Part shown: piece after piece, positions 15,898 to 24,989 of the stretch
Layout: every line of letters begins with the position of its first letter
Numbering within the stretch: the first letter of the stretch is position 1
NCBI GenBank assembly: GCA_030523775.1
Contig: JAUNHW010000016.1
Coordinates: forward strand, 20,969 to 59,870
DNA: 38,902 nt
Source: Akkermansia sp.
GTDB lineage: Bacteria > Verrucomicrobiota > Verrucomicrobiia > Verrucomicrobiales > Akkermansiaceae
Direction: 5' to 3'
Position numbers and translations under genes: made by a program
Notes under the pieces: generated by a model
Told to the model about the DNA's origin: nothing
Database searches by the model: none
Seen by the model: the letters and a program-made list of their open reading frames with translations, nothing else

Positions 15898-18800
15898 TTA
15901 GCGGATGTTCACCACCTTGGTCTCACCCTTCTTCATATCCATGGTGGGGAAGAGGATGAAATCATTGGTGTACACGGCATCCTTGGCGTCACAGCCCTTG
16001 GCCCCGGTGTGGCCGATGCTGGTGTTGGGGAACCACACGGCGCAGCGCTCCTTGGTGTCGCGGTTGGCGGTGATGGTGAACTGGCGCTTGCCGGTCCACT
16101 CCACGGTGTAGGGGGACTGCACGTGCGATTCGTCCACGGTGGCGCTCCAGGCGGGGTCTCCGTAGAAGGCAATGACATCACGGTCATGCACGAGGCCGAG
16201 GTAGTCTTGGACCTTCTCCTGATCGATGGCGATGCGGTTGTTGAGCATCTTGCCGAGCAGCAGGCGGGGGTTGAACTGGGGCTCGTCGAAGGAAATCTTC
16301 ATGAGGTCCGGGTTGAGCTGCATGGTCTCGTGCAGGATGAACTGGTTGTTGGTGGCCACGGCCTCCGCCAGGGTGATACCGGCCACGCTGTTGGTGAAGG
16401 TGCCCAGGGTACCCCAGCCGCCTTTTCCGTACCAGGAGGGTACGGTGTATCCCACGAGCTGGTTGCCGGTGTAGGCGGAGATGGCGGTGATGGCCATGCT
16501 CTGGTTGGTGCCGTAGGCATCACCGAAGAGGCAGTTGCCCACGGGCATCCAGATGCGGGTCTCGCCGTCCGGTTCAATCACGGGGAATTTGTTGTCCGCC
16601 GCCAGTTTGGCCAGGGCCTCCGGGTGCCCCTGCATGGCTTTGCCGAGCGCGATGGAGAAATCGCGGAAGCGGTTGGCGGGAAGCTGGTAGAAGCGGTTGT
16701 TGGCGGGGAAGATGATACCCTTGCTGAACGGCATCTCCAGGTTGAACTCCGTGGCGTGGCTGGCAGAGACAATCATCTGCGGCTTCTGGGTGGCGAGCTG
16801 GTTGGCGAAAAGCCCCTGCACGCCTTCCTCATACACCTTCTTGCCTTCCGGGGTGTTGGGGTCGTACTTGGTCTCCTTGGGCTTGGTGTAGCCGCTCTGC
16901 TCCAGGATGGGGAAGCCGCCCCAGTCTGTGATGCAGTAGCTGTGCTCGAAGCGCGAGGGGTCCACGTTCGTGCTGCCCAGCAGGCGCTTCACCACAAGCG
17001 GCTTGGCGTCCTTGGCAATGCGCAGCGCGTCCTTGGCCTCGTAGCCCGTCACCATGCCCCACAGGCAGTCGCCCCACGGGTCGTCGTCTATCTGGCGGGC
17101 CACGCGGTTGAGCACGTTCACCATGGGCTGGGTGATTTCCTGCGGGCGCATCACGTAGGCCACGTAGTGGGCCTCCGTGCCGTGCAGGGCATCCTTGAGC
17201 GTATCCTGCTTCAGGTCCGCCACCTCGTGCACGGTGGCACCCTCATGCTTGGCCTTGAGGGCCTCCACCACCTCTGCCCAGCCTTCCGCGGCCAGGGTGT
17301 CCTTGGAGACGACGATGTGGTAGGGGGCGCCCTGCGTGGCGGGGCACTTGGGGCCCTTGGTAAGGGAAGCGGGCTGCTCCTCCTTCACGGGGGCGTCCTT
17401 GTCGAAGTCCTTGGGCACGGTGAAGAAGTAGTTGGTCTTGTCCGTGCTGAACACCTCCTTGCCGAGCTGCTGGATTTCCTCCAGCTTCACGGACTTGAGG
17501 TCCGGCAGGACCTCGCGGAGGGTCTGCAGGGGCTTGGTGTCGCTCTGCAGCTTGGTGAGGATGCCGCCCCAGAAGCCGGGGTCGCGGAACTGCTTTTCGA
17601 TGCCGGAAATCATGGGCAGCACGGCGCGGTCCACGTCCTCCTGGGTGATTTCGCCCTGGCCGATCTTGCCGAGGATGATATCAATGGCGGCGTTGACCTT
17701 CTCGCGGTTGCCCTTCACGCCCGCGGAGGCGCAGGTGATGAAGGCGGCGTCCTTGAAGTTGCGGTTGCCGGTCACTCCCACGCTGGGGGAGTAGGTTTCG
17801 CCCAGCTCGGCGCGCAGGCCGTCGAACAGCTTCTCTCGCACAATGTCCGTGAGGATTTCCAGACGGCGGTTGCGCTTCAGGTCCATGCCGTCGCCGGCGG
17901 GGCGCACCTGCGCCACGATGGTCTTGTCCAGCTCGGTGTCGTAGCGCAGGAACTTGCGCTGGCCCCACGGCTGGAAGTTCACCGTGCGCTCCTCGTCCGT
18001 GAGCGGGGTGAACTCCGCGGCGCGCTTGGGCATGGCGCCGAAGGTGCGCTCAATCACCGGCAGCACGTCCGCCACCTTGAAGTCACCCACGATGGTGACC
18101 TCCATGGCGCCGTCCTTCAGGTACGGGGTGAGGGCCTTCTTCACCATCTCGGTGTTGCAGGCCTCCACCTCCTTCTGCTCCGGCATCACAAAGCGGGAAT
18201 CGTTGCCGAACATGGCGCGGCCGGACTGCATGGCGAAGGCGCCGTTCGGCGTGGTGAGCACGCGCTTGTAGGTGGCGGGCAGGGCGCGGCGCAGCAGCAG
18301 CTCGCCCTCCTTGCGCCAGCCGGGGTGCAGGATGCGCGCCACCACCAGTTTGCACTGCAGCTCGAAATCCTGCGGCGTGGTGCCGCCGCCGAAGATGAAG
18401 CGGTCCTGTGAGGCCTCGAAGCCCACGCCCGCCACATGCCCGGCCAGGATGCGCTCCAGGTCCGTGACGGAGTGCGCCTCCAGTCCGCCCATACCCATGA
18501 CCGCGCCGGCCATGGTGTTCAGGCCGGGCGTGCCTGCCAGGCGCAGGGAGCCGCCGTCCACCGCTGCGGAGACGGAGATACTGCCCTTCTTGAAATCGAT
18601 AGGCTTCAGGTTGACGCGCACGCCGTTGGAGAGGGTGAGCGTGGTGACGCCGATGTCCTCGATGGTGTCCTGCACGATGATGGAGCCGGGTTCGCCCACC
18701 TTGTCATAGGCGAACTTGAGCTCCTTCTGGTCGGCGGGCTTGGCCACCTCGGTCTTGAGCGCGGCATCGTATGCCTTGCGCAGCTGGGGGGCATCCACGC

Positions 18801-20262
18801 CTTCCGGCACGGTTCCGGTGAGGATGATTCGGGCGCGGTCGCTCTTGAAATCATTGACCAGTTCCTGCTGGCAGAGCTCCGGGTGCTCCTGCACCAGCTT
18901 CACACCCTCCTCGAACGCACGCAGGTCCTCTGCGGGGGCGGTGATGATTTCGTCCTCGTCCAGGCAATCCACAATGCTGCTGGCCATCTCCTTGGCGGAG
19001 ACGGTGGTCCAGGTGCTCTGCAGCTGGGTGAGCCCGGCGCGGGCGGAGGTGATGACCTCGTCAAGCTCCTGCTTGGAGAACCCGTACTTGGCGGCGCGGC
19101 GCACTTCCTCCGTGACGGTGCGCAAGGCCTCCTTCCACTTGCCGGGTTCGGAGGTCACGTTCACGCTGAAGGCATCCAGCACGTGCAGGTCGCTCCCCTT
19201 GGCAATGCGGGCGGCCAGGAACGGGCAGTCCGGCTTGCGGGTCATGCGGGCCAGGCGCTGGTTGAGCATGGCGCGGCACATGCTGCCGGGGAAATCCTTC
19301 ACGCGCTGCTCGATGGTGTCGGGGCGCGGGGTGTAGTTGTCCGTCACGTTGATGGAGATGCTGGTCTGGGCGTTTTCCGGGTTGGGGATGACCACTTCTC
19401 CCGGGCCCAGGTCCGCAATCTTGCCGCGGTCCTCGTTGGGGCGGCCGGGCACATCGCGCATGTCGCCGAAGTATTTCTCCACCCACTGCTTGGCCTGCTC
19501 CGGCTTGAAGTCGCCGGTAACAATGACGGTCATGCGGCGGGGCAGGTAGTTTTCCTTGTAGAAGTTGCGGATGGTGTCGTAGCTGGCGCCGCGGATGACC
19601 TCCTCCGTGCCGATGGGCAGGAAGTCCGGCACCTTGGTGCCGTTCATCAGGAAGCGCATGGACGCGATGCTGGCGCGGTAGCTTGCGGAGTCCCGCGCCT
19701 TCAGCTCGCTCACAATGATGCCGCGCTCGTGGTCGATGGCATCGTCCTCCAGCAGGGAGCCGTCACCGAAGTCGCGGATCACCGTGAAGCAGAAGTCAAC
19801 CGTCTCGTCCTTCAGGTTCGGCAGGTCCATCATGTAGACGGTCTGCTCCAGCCCGGTGTAGGCGTTCACATCACCGCCGAACTCCAGGCCCAGCTTCTGC
19901 ATGGCGGGAATGAGCTCGCCGCGCTTGTAGTGGCGGCTGCCGTTGAACATCATGTGCTCCAGGAAGTGGGAGATGCCCGTGGTTGTCTCGTCCTCGTTCA
20001 GCGAGCCGTGCTTGGTGTACAGGCGGATGCACGCGCGGCCCGCCGGTTCCGTGGTGGGGCGGATGATGTAGTGTACGCCGTTGGGCAGCTCGCCGGAGAG
20101 GATTTGCGGATCCTGCTGAAGGGCCTGCAGCTGCTGCGGGGCAGCGGCCGGTGCGGTTTGCTGCACGGCCTGTGCCGCCGGTGCGGCGGGGGCTGCGGTT
20201 TGGGCCTGCGCAAACGGCACCGTGAGCGCCAGCGCAACAATCGGGGTGATGATACGGTTCAT
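15898..20262 (-). CDS. Exported M16 metallopeptidase with cysteine-peptidase-like C-terminal domain
   Basis: This 1454-residue protein starts with a signal peptide (1-20) and an Ala/Gln/Pro linker. A first M16 domain (about 55-480) has the zinc motif HFLEH (99-103) and a downstream glutamate in HERGIIVSE. A second M16-like half (about 540-950) lacks the zinc motif, as is common. The last 490 residues are not part of ordinary M16 enzymes. They contain DDDPWGDCLWGMVTGY, SHATE with a histidine at 1169, and VGNCLFGD with a cysteine at 1244. That order of histidine then cysteine after strands suggests a clan CD (gingipain/caspase-like) fold. Two kinds of peptidase in one exported chain is inferred, not shown. 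The gene has its own promoter and terminator. Confidence 0.85.
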   Translation of the reverse strand: MNRIITPIVALALTVPFAQAQTAAPAAPAAQAVQQTAPAAAPQQLQALQQDPQILSGELPNGVHYIIRPTTEPAGRACIRLYTKHGSLNEDETTTGISHFLEHMMFNGSRHYKRGELIPAMQKLGLEFGGDVNAYTGLEQTVYMMDLPNLKDETVDFCFTVIRDFGDGSLLEDDAIDHERGIIVSELKARDSASYRASIASMRFLMNGTKVPDFLPIGTEEVIRGASYDTIRNFYKENYLPRRMTVIVTGDFKPEQAKQWVEKYFGDMRDVPGRPNEDRGKIADLGPGEVVIPNPENAQTSISINVTDNYTPRPDTIEQRVKDFPGSMCRAMLNQRLARMTRKPDCPFLAARIAKGSDLHVLDAFSVNVTSEPGKWKEALRTVTEEVRRAAKYGFSKQELDEVITSARAGLTQLQSTWTTVSAKEMASSIVDCLDEDEIITAPAEDLRAFEEGVKLVQEHPELCQQELVNDFKSDRARIILTGTVPEGVDAPQLRKAYDAALKTEVAKPADQKELKFAYDKVGEPGSIIVQDTIEDIGVTTLTLSNGVRVNLKPIDFKKGSISVSAAVDGGSLRLAGTPGLNTMAGAVMGMGGLEAHSVTDLERILAGHVAGVGFEASQDRFIFGGGTTPQDFELQCKLVVARILHPGWRKEGELLLRRALPATYKRVLTTPNGAFAMQSGRAMFGNDSRFVMPEQKEVEACNTEMVKKALTPYLKDGAMEVTIVGDFKVADVLPVIERTFGAMPKRAAEFTPLTDEERTVNFQPWGQRKFLRYDTELDKTIVAQVRPAGDGMDLKRNRRLEILTDIVREKLFDGLRAELGETYSPSVGVTGNRNFKDAAFITCASAGVKGNREKVNAAIDIILGKIGQGEITQEDVDRAVLPMISGIEKQFRDPGFWGGILTKLQSDTKPLQTLREVLPDLKSVKLEEIQQLGKEVFSTDKTNYFFTVPKDFDKDAPVKEEQPASLTKGPKCPATQGAPYHIVVSKDTLAAEGWAEVVEALKAKHEGATVHEVADLKQDTLKDALHGTEAHYVAYVMRPQEITQPMVNVLNRVARQIDDDPWGDCLWGMVTGYEAKDALRIAKDAKPLVVKRLLGSTNVDPSRFEHSYCITDWGGFPILEQSGYTKPKETKYDPNTPEGKKVYEEGVQGLFANQLATQKPQMIVSASHATEFNLEMPFSKGIIFPANNRFYQLPANRFRDFSIALGKAMQGHPEALAKLAADNKFPVIEPDGETRIWMPVGNCLFGDAYGTNQSMAITAISAYTGNQLVGYTVPSWYGKGGWGTLGTFTNSVAGITLAEAVATNNQFILHETMQLNPDLMKISFDEPQFNPRLLLGKMLNNRIAIDQEKVQDYLGLVHDRDVIAFYGDPAWSATVDESHVQSPYTVEWTGKRQFTITANRDTKERCAVWFPNTSIGHTGAKGCDAKDAVYTNDFILFPTMDMKKGETKVVNIR

Positions 20263-20331
20263 ATCTATCTGTTTTCTAGGTTAAAATCCGGGGCCGGGCG
20301 CCGCGGGGCTCCCGTCTCCTCGTTACCACAA

Positions 20332-20359
20332 AGACTACCACTTCGCGCGCGCGTGTCAA
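20332..20359 (-). promoter_or_regulatory. Promoter of the M16 peptidase gene
   Basis: On the minus strand, TTGACA (20359-20354), a 16-base spacer starting with alternating CG, and TAGTCT (20337-20332). The leader would be about 63 bases. Confidence 0.6.
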
Positions 20360-20408
20360 GCACGCATCACGTAATGAATAAGGCGCGCCCGGCTGTATCA
20401 ATCGCAAA

Positions 20409-21467
20409 TCAATCGCCGGCCTCGTTGCTCTCGAATTCGGCAATCCATTCTCTCACCTTGGCTTGCAGGAGAGCTTTGTCCGGCAGGTAAAGCTCGTAGG
20501 AGGAAGCGTAGATGTTGGCGTCTTCGGGAAGGGTGAGTTCCACAAGGGCATAGTTCTTCTCCTTGCAAAGCAGGATGCCGATGGTGGGTTTCTCGAACGG
20601 CTGGCGCACGTGCCGGTCGAAATAGTTCACGTACATCTGCATCTGCCCCAAATCCTGGTGGGTGAGCTTGTCGGTTTTCAAATCGATGAGGCAGTAGCAC
20701 TGCAGCAGGCGGTTGTAGAAGACGAGATCCACGTAAAAGTGTTCCTCGTCGAAGGTGAACCGCTTTTGACGGGCCTCGAATAGGAAACCCTTGCCCAGTT
20801 CCAGCAGGAAATCGCGCATGCGGTCGATGATGGCGGTCTCCAGCTTTGACTCGGTGTAGGCATCCTCCGGCTTGAGCCCCAGGAATTCCAGCATGATGGG
20901 ATCTTTGATGATATCGGACGGCTTGGAAACGACATGTCCCTCGCTAGCCAGGGCCAGCACGGCATCCTTGTCGCGGCTGAGGGCCAGACGCTCGTACAGG
21001 CAGGAATTGACCTGCCGTTGCAGCTGGCGCACGCTCCAGTCCTGCCGTGCGCACTCGATTTCATAGAACGAGCGCGCACCTTCGTCTTTAATGCGAATAA
21101 GAATCAAGTAATGGCTCCAAGACAAGGAGAAAAGGGGAGTAACGGCTCCGTCTTTTGAATTCTCCATACAGTGTGTGAAGAATTCGTCTGTCCTAGGTTC
21201 GGGATTCCCTATGAGTTTAGTTGCCAATTGGTTGTGGTCTGCGGAGGAGGGCTCTTTCGCTGCGTATGCGAGATAAAAACGTCTGATGTTGTAGAGGAGA
21301 GTGTATCCCCAGCCATCGCCCAAACGCGAGGTCAGGGCGGCAGACAGTTCGTTGAGAAGACGTTTGCCGTAATCGGCACGCGTGTTGCCGCCTTGCTCAT
21401 ACTCCACAATATGGCGACCGATTTCAAAGTAGGCGTACACCATGGCCGTGTTCACGGCAGTGCGCAC
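20409..21467 (-). CDS. YhcG-like PDDEXK nuclease (DUF1016), probable early nonsense mutation
   Basis: The readable product (352 residues from a GTG at 21467) matches YhcG/DUF1016 proteins: an N-terminal helical domain with FSLSWSHY and FYEIE, then a PDDEXK nuclease domain with VDLVFYN (D247), IDLK (D262, K264) and GQMQMYVNYFDRH. IDLK replaces the commoner IELK. The frame continues upstream without a good start through family-like sequence (LINDIAHIVEQARQ) to a TAA at 21549-21551. Six codons above that TAA is an in-frame ATG (21569) under a plausible promoter. The original gene therefore probably began at 21569 and is interrupted, unless translation restarts at the GTG or a CTG. YhcG proteins are often linked to mobile or defence loci. 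Confidence 0.75.
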   Translation of the reverse strand: MRTAVNTAMVYAYFEIGRHIVEYEQGGNTRADYGKRLLNELSAALTSRLGDGWGYTLLYNIRRFYLAYAAKEPSSADHNQLATKLIGNPEPRTDEFFTHCMENSKDGAVTPLFSLSWSHYLILIRIKDEGARSFYEIECARQDWSVRQLQRQVNSCLYERLALSRDKDAVLALASEGHVVSKPSDIIKDPIMLEFLGLKPEDAYTESKLETAIIDRMRDFLLELGKGFLFEARQKRFTFDEEHFYVDLVFYNRLLQCYCLIDLKTDKLTHQDLGQMQMYVNYFDRHVRQPFEKPTIGILLCKEKNYALVELTLPEDANIYASSYELYLPDKALLQAKVREWIAEFESNEAGD

Positions 21468-21569
21468 GCGCTGCCGCGCCTGCTCAACGATATGGGCGAT
21501 GTCGTTGATAAGTTGCGCGTCCCGCGACAGGGAATTCCGCTCGCCGTGTTACATCGTGTCGTCGCTCAT

Positions 21570-21803
21570 TGTTGTGCGTGGGATTTTGTCTGGGAGCGGT
21601 GGATACTCTCCACACGCGTCCACACGGCAGTGTATCACGCATGTCAGGCTACGGCAAGTTTAAAGCCAACGCAAAAAACAGGGCAAATTCACTTGCGCGG
21701 GCGTGCGCCGTTCGGCACGTGCCAAGCGTCCTCCCAGAGGTCGCCCTCAACGTTCTGTTCGCCGGATTGGTTTTGTTCCATGTGTCTCACATCGGCAAGC
21801 CCG
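21570..21803. other. Gap upstream of the YhcG-like gene
   Basis: No gene is seen between the phosphate transporter stop and the ATG at 21569. The stretch holds the YhcG promoter and a 10-bp palindrome GGCACGTGCC (21715-21724). Nothing else stands out. Confidence 0.5.
21629..21657 (-). promoter_or_regulatory. Promoter upstream of the YhcG-like gene
   Basis: On the minus strand, TTGCCG (21657-21652), a 17-base spacer and TACACT (21634-21629). It points to the ATG at 21569, about 53 bases beyond the predicted transcript start, and supports that ATG as the original start codon. Confidence 0.5.
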
Positions 21804-24011
21804 CTATTTTCCCGCGAAAAGCTCTTTGATGCGGCCGATGAGGGCGAAGGCGTGGCTCACCATGGCGCGGGTTTCGTTGAGGAGGGTGAGGTAGAGGATG
21901 CTGTTGCGCAGGCCTCCCTCGTCCTCCCCGCCGATGACCAGGTGGCGCTTGATGCAGTCCGCGAAGTCGTCGCCCAGCTTGTCCACCGTTTCCAGCATGG
22001 ATTCAATGCCGGCGTAGTCTCCGGCCTTGAGCATGTCCGTGAGGTTGGGGAAGAAGCGGCCGATTTTTTCCACCAGGGCGAGGAGGTCCTTGCCCTGGGC
22101 CTCGTTGAGGCCGGCGTGGTTGTTGTCGATGTGCGTGAAGGCGGCCTTGACGAGCGCGAGCAGGCGCTCGCACGCGGCGATGGAGATGTGGTCGATACGG
22201 TAGATGAGCTGGCCGCGCTCGGCGTATTCACGCGGGAGCTGGGCGAGCGTGGGCTGCACCTCGTTCTCGTCGATGTTCTCGAGGTCGCGGTGGAGGGAGC
22301 GCGCCTTCTTGCGGAGGCGCTTGAGGGAATCGCGGTCCTCGCTGAGCAGGGCTTTCACCATGGCCTTGTAGATGGCCACCATGCGGCCCAGGTGGCCGGA
22401 TGCCTGCAGGCCGTACTCGCGGATGGAGGCTTCGTTCTTGACATCGATGAGCGAGATTTCCGGCGAGTCGTCGGACCCGAAGAAGAAGGATTTGACGAGC
22501 AGGGCGAGCGCCAGCACCATCATGCCGATGATGCCCCAGAGGCCGCCGGAGGCCATGGCGATGGCAATGCCGAAAGCCATGGCGGTGGCTGCGAAGGCCG
22601 TGAGGAACCAGCCGCCCACCACGGTGAGCACGCCGGTGATGCGGTACACCGCGCTGTCACGCCCCCAGGCGCGGTCCGCCAGGGAGGAGCCCATGGCCAC
22701 CATGAAGGTGACGTATGTGGTGGAGAGGGGCCAGCCGAAGGAGGTGGCGATGGAGATGAGCACAGCGGCGATGGTGAGGTTCACGGAGGCGCGCACCTGG
22801 TCGTACAGGGCACCTGTTTCCTCTTCCGGGGTGAGGGGGGCGAAGCGGCTGCCCACGAAATCCGAGAGGCGCTTGGGGGAAACCTTCTCAATGAAGCGCA
22901 TGGTGTTGATGGTGCCGCGCACGAGCATGCGTGCGGGCGGGCTGGAGCCGAAACGCTCCTTGCTGGTGTTGGCGGAGGAGAGCTTGAGCTCCGTCTGGGA
23001 AATCTTCTGGATGCGCTTGGAGAAGAACAGCACGCCCACCATGATGAAGCCCGCCAGCACCAGGTAAATCATATCCGCAGGGCTGCCCGCCCCGTTCAGG
23101 GAACCCATCATGAACGTGTGGGGGTCATGCCCCATGCAGTCGCGCACGGAGCTGAGCGCCGCCATGAACGGGCCGATGAAGTTCACCAAATCGTTGCCGG
23201 CAAAGGAGAGGGCCAGGGAGAAGGAGCCGCCCAGCACCGTGAGCCGCAGCGTGTTCACGCGGCACACGTACTGCAGGAACGCCGCCACCACCACCCAGAA
23301 CAGGAACGCGCAGCACATGAAGGGCAGCACGTTGGCCTTCAGCATGGCGAAGGTGGGCGTATCCGCCACCAGCGGGCTGTTGGCCAGCCCCTTGAAGATG
23401 GCGAAGTAGGTGATGCAGGTGAACGCCGTGCCGCACCACAGAGGGCCTATCCTGCGGTACATGCGCGCGTAGCGGAACGTGAGCACCAGGCGTGATACCC
23501 ACATGACCGTCGAACCCAGCACGAACGCGCACGCCACGGAGCCGAAGATGGCCAGCACAATCTGGAACGCCTTGTCTGCGCGGATGTAGTTGGCGATGCC
23601 GTGCACGCGGTCCGCCAGCGAGCTGTCGTACGCCGCCATGCCCAGCCCCGCGCCCAGCAATGCAAACACCAGCACCACCGTGGTGGAGGTGGGGAGCCGC
23701 AGCACGTAGAAAATCTCCATCAGCACAATGTTTGCCACCATCACCGCCAGATACAGCAGCATCATGTCGTGGAAGGTGAACAGGGAGGGGTCGAACATGT
23801 TGTTGCGTGCCACGCCCATCATGCCGCTGGAGAAGGAGGCGCCCAGCACCACGCCCACGGAGGCGATGGTGACCACCACCCGCCGCTTGGCCGCCTGGCA
23901 GCCCACCGCAGAGTTCAGGAAGTTGCAGGCATCGTTGCTCACGCCCACAATCAGACCGGACACGGACAGCACGGCAAGCATGCCGATAATCACATAGTAT
24001 ATGGCATCCAT
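21804..24011 (-). CDS. PiT-family inorganic phosphate transporter with PhoU-like tail
   Basis: This 735-residue inner-membrane protein has two PiT signature repeats, GVSNDACNFLNSAVG near the N-terminus and SFAGNDLVNFIGP in the middle. These are the paired GxNDxxN motifs that bind phosphate and cation. About ten to twelve hydrophobic segments extend to residue 500. A hydrophilic helical region of about 200 residues follows and resembles PhoU/DUF47 regulators, with repeated heptad-like Leu and acidic residues. Such tails are seen in some long PiT proteins. It forms a single-gene unit with its own promoter, about 6 bases from the ATG. It is likely a low-affinity phosphate importer. Confidence 0.9.
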   Translation of the reverse strand: MDAIYYVIIGMLAVLSVSGLIVGVSNDACNFLNSAVGCQAAKRRVVVTIASVGVVLGASFSSGMMGVARNNMFDPSLFTFHDMMLLYLAVMVANIVLMEIFYVLRLPTSTTVVLVFALLGAGLGMAAYDSSLADRVHGIANYIRADKAFQIVLAIFGSVACAFVLGSTVMWVSRLVLTFRYARMYRRIGPLWCGTAFTCITYFAIFKGLANSPLVADTPTFAMLKANVLPFMCCAFLFWVVVAAFLQYVCRVNTLRLTVLGGSFSLALSFAGNDLVNFIGPFMAALSSVRDCMGHDPHTFMMGSLNGAGSPADMIYLVLAGFIMVGVLFFSKRIQKISQTELKLSSANTSKERFGSSPPARMLVRGTINTMRFIEKVSPKRLSDFVGSRFAPLTPEEETGALYDQVRASVNLTIAAVLISIATSFGWPLSTTYVTFMVAMGSSLADRAWGRDSAVYRITGVLTVVGGWFLTAFAATAMAFGIAIAMASGGLWGIIGMMVLALALLVKSFFFGSDDSPEISLIDVKNEASIREYGLQASGHLGRMVAIYKAMVKALLSEDRDSLKRLRKKARSLHRDLENIDENEVQPTLAQLPREYAERGQLIYRIDHISIAACERLLALVKAAFTHIDNNHAGLNEAQGKDLLALVEKIGRFFPNLTDMLKAGDYAGIESMLETVDKLGDDFADCIKRHLVIGGEDEGGLRNSILYLTLLNETRAMVSHAFALIGRIKELFAGK

Positions 24012-24023
24012 AAAGACGCGTCC

Positions 24024-24052
24024 TTTCTAGCACGTGCCTGTGATTTTTTCAA
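24024..24052 (-). promoter_or_regulatory. Promoter of the phosphate transporter
   Basis: On the minus strand, TTGAAA (24052-24047), a 17-base spacer and TAGAAA (24029-24024), preceded by GC. The leader is predicted at about 6 bases. Confidence 0.65.
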
Positions 24053-24068
24053 GCCCAAAGCTCCTTTT

Positions 24069-24887
24069 TTAGTAGTCGGTCCCGTAGGAGTTGATGTTGC
24101 CGTAGTTGAACTTGTCGATGAGGTCCTTTTCCGTTTCGCTGCCATCCTGTGGCAGGATGTCCCCGGGCTTGAAGGAGAGCAGCACCTTGTTCTTGGTCTT
24201 GCCGACGGTCTTCATGCCTTGTTCGATATGTTCATTGAGTTCATTGCTGAAGGCCCAGAGCTGGGGAATGGCGTCCTTGTACTTTTGGATGGCCTCCTGA
24301 GAGTTCTTCACCACGATGAGATCCAGGTTCTTCAGGCGAGAGCTGTATTCCCCACCGCAATAGCTCGCGGAGGGGCGCACATCGTACTTTTTGGCAACGC
24401 CGTAAAGCTTCTTGCGCAGGGTGGTGATGTTGTTGCGGGAGTACTTGATCTTGGCGTCCACCGCGCGCTTGGTCTTCACCAGCAGAATGGTGTTCTTCAT
24501 GATTTTCTTCTTGCCTGCACTCTTGGCCTTGTCATCGTTCTTGGCCTTGTCGTCCTTTGTTTCCGCGGCTGGCTCCTGCTTCTGTTCCTGCGTGTCTGTG
24601 GCGGGCGTATCCGGTTCGGGGGAATCGTCTGCCGCCGGTTCCGCGGGCTGCGGGGTTTCGGGTGCGGGCTCTTCCGTCTGCACCTCCTCGGCCTTTTCCT
24701 CCTCCATGTCCGCATCCCATTCCTCGTCCATGAGCTTTTGCGCCTCTGAGGTTTGGCGGGCAAAGTCTGCGCCGTAGAGCTGGGTCATTTCCTCTGCGGT
24801 GAGTCCCAGGGCGGTGGCTGCCTGAACGCGGGCTGAGCAGCAGAGGGCGGCACATATGGCAAGGGTGAGGAGATGGCGGGTTTTCAT
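24069..24887 (-). CDS. Exported acidic protein of unknown function
   Basis: This 272-residue protein has a signal peptide (MKTRHLLTLAICAALCCSARVQA). A long acidic Glu/Pro/Ala-rich stretch (about 55-115) then changes to a Lys/Asp-rich stretch. The C-terminal 150 residues look folded (KIKYSRNNITTLRKKLYGVAKKYDV and onwards, partly basic). No known domain is recognised. A low-complexity linker followed by a folded domain suggests a periplasmic or surface protein tethered away from the membrane. The promoter TTGCCC-17-TAAAAT lies directly upstream, with a leader of about 3 bases. Confidence 0.7.
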   Translation of the reverse strand: MKTRHLLTLAICAALCCSARVQAATALGLTAEEMTQLYGADFARQTSEAQKLMDEEWDADMEEEKAEEVQTEEPAPETPQPAEPAADDSPEPDTPATDTQEQKQEPAAETKDDKAKNDDKAKSAGKKKIMKNTILLVKTKRAVDAKIKYSRNNITTLRKKLYGVAKKYDVRPSASYCGGEYSSRLKNLDLIVVKNSQEAIQKYKDAIPQLWAFSNELNEHIEQGMKTVGKTKNKVLLSFKPGDILPQDGSETEKDLIDKFNYGNINSYGTDY

Positions 24888-24896
24888 ATGAACCGT

Positions 24897-24925
24897 ATTT
24901 TACGGGCATCACGGCGGTTGGGCAA
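24897..24925 (-). promoter_or_regulatory. Promoter of the exported acidic protein
   Basis: On the minus strand, TTGCCC (24925-24920), a 17-base spacer and TAAAAT (24902-24897). The predicted start is about 3 bases before the ATG at 24887. Confidence 0.6.
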
Positions 24926-24935
24926 GAAAATTGAG

Positions 24936-24964
24936 CGCCCGCGCGGAAAAAAACCGTGCGGGCG
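24936..24964 (-). terminator. Hairpin after the AP2-like gene
   Basis: CGCCCGCGCGG (24936-24946) pairs with CCGTGCGGGCG (24954-24964), with one G-U type mismatch, around a loop of seven A (T on the minus strand). It lies 25 bases past the AP2-like stop codon. The T-tract after the stem is short, so the efficiency is uncertain. Confidence 0.5.
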
Positions 24965-24989
24965 TTGAAGGTGCCTTGCGGGGGAGATG

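Noticed and set aside
18100..18600. A second active zinc site in the M16 protein
   Set aside because: The second M16 half has no HxxEH motif where the first has HFLEH, as in many tandem M16 proteins, so it is read as the inactive half.
21171..23495. A 774-codon plus-strand open frame
   Set aside because: It overlaps the phosphate transporter in antisense and reads as low-complexity Gly/His/Glu-rich sequence typical of shadow frames here.
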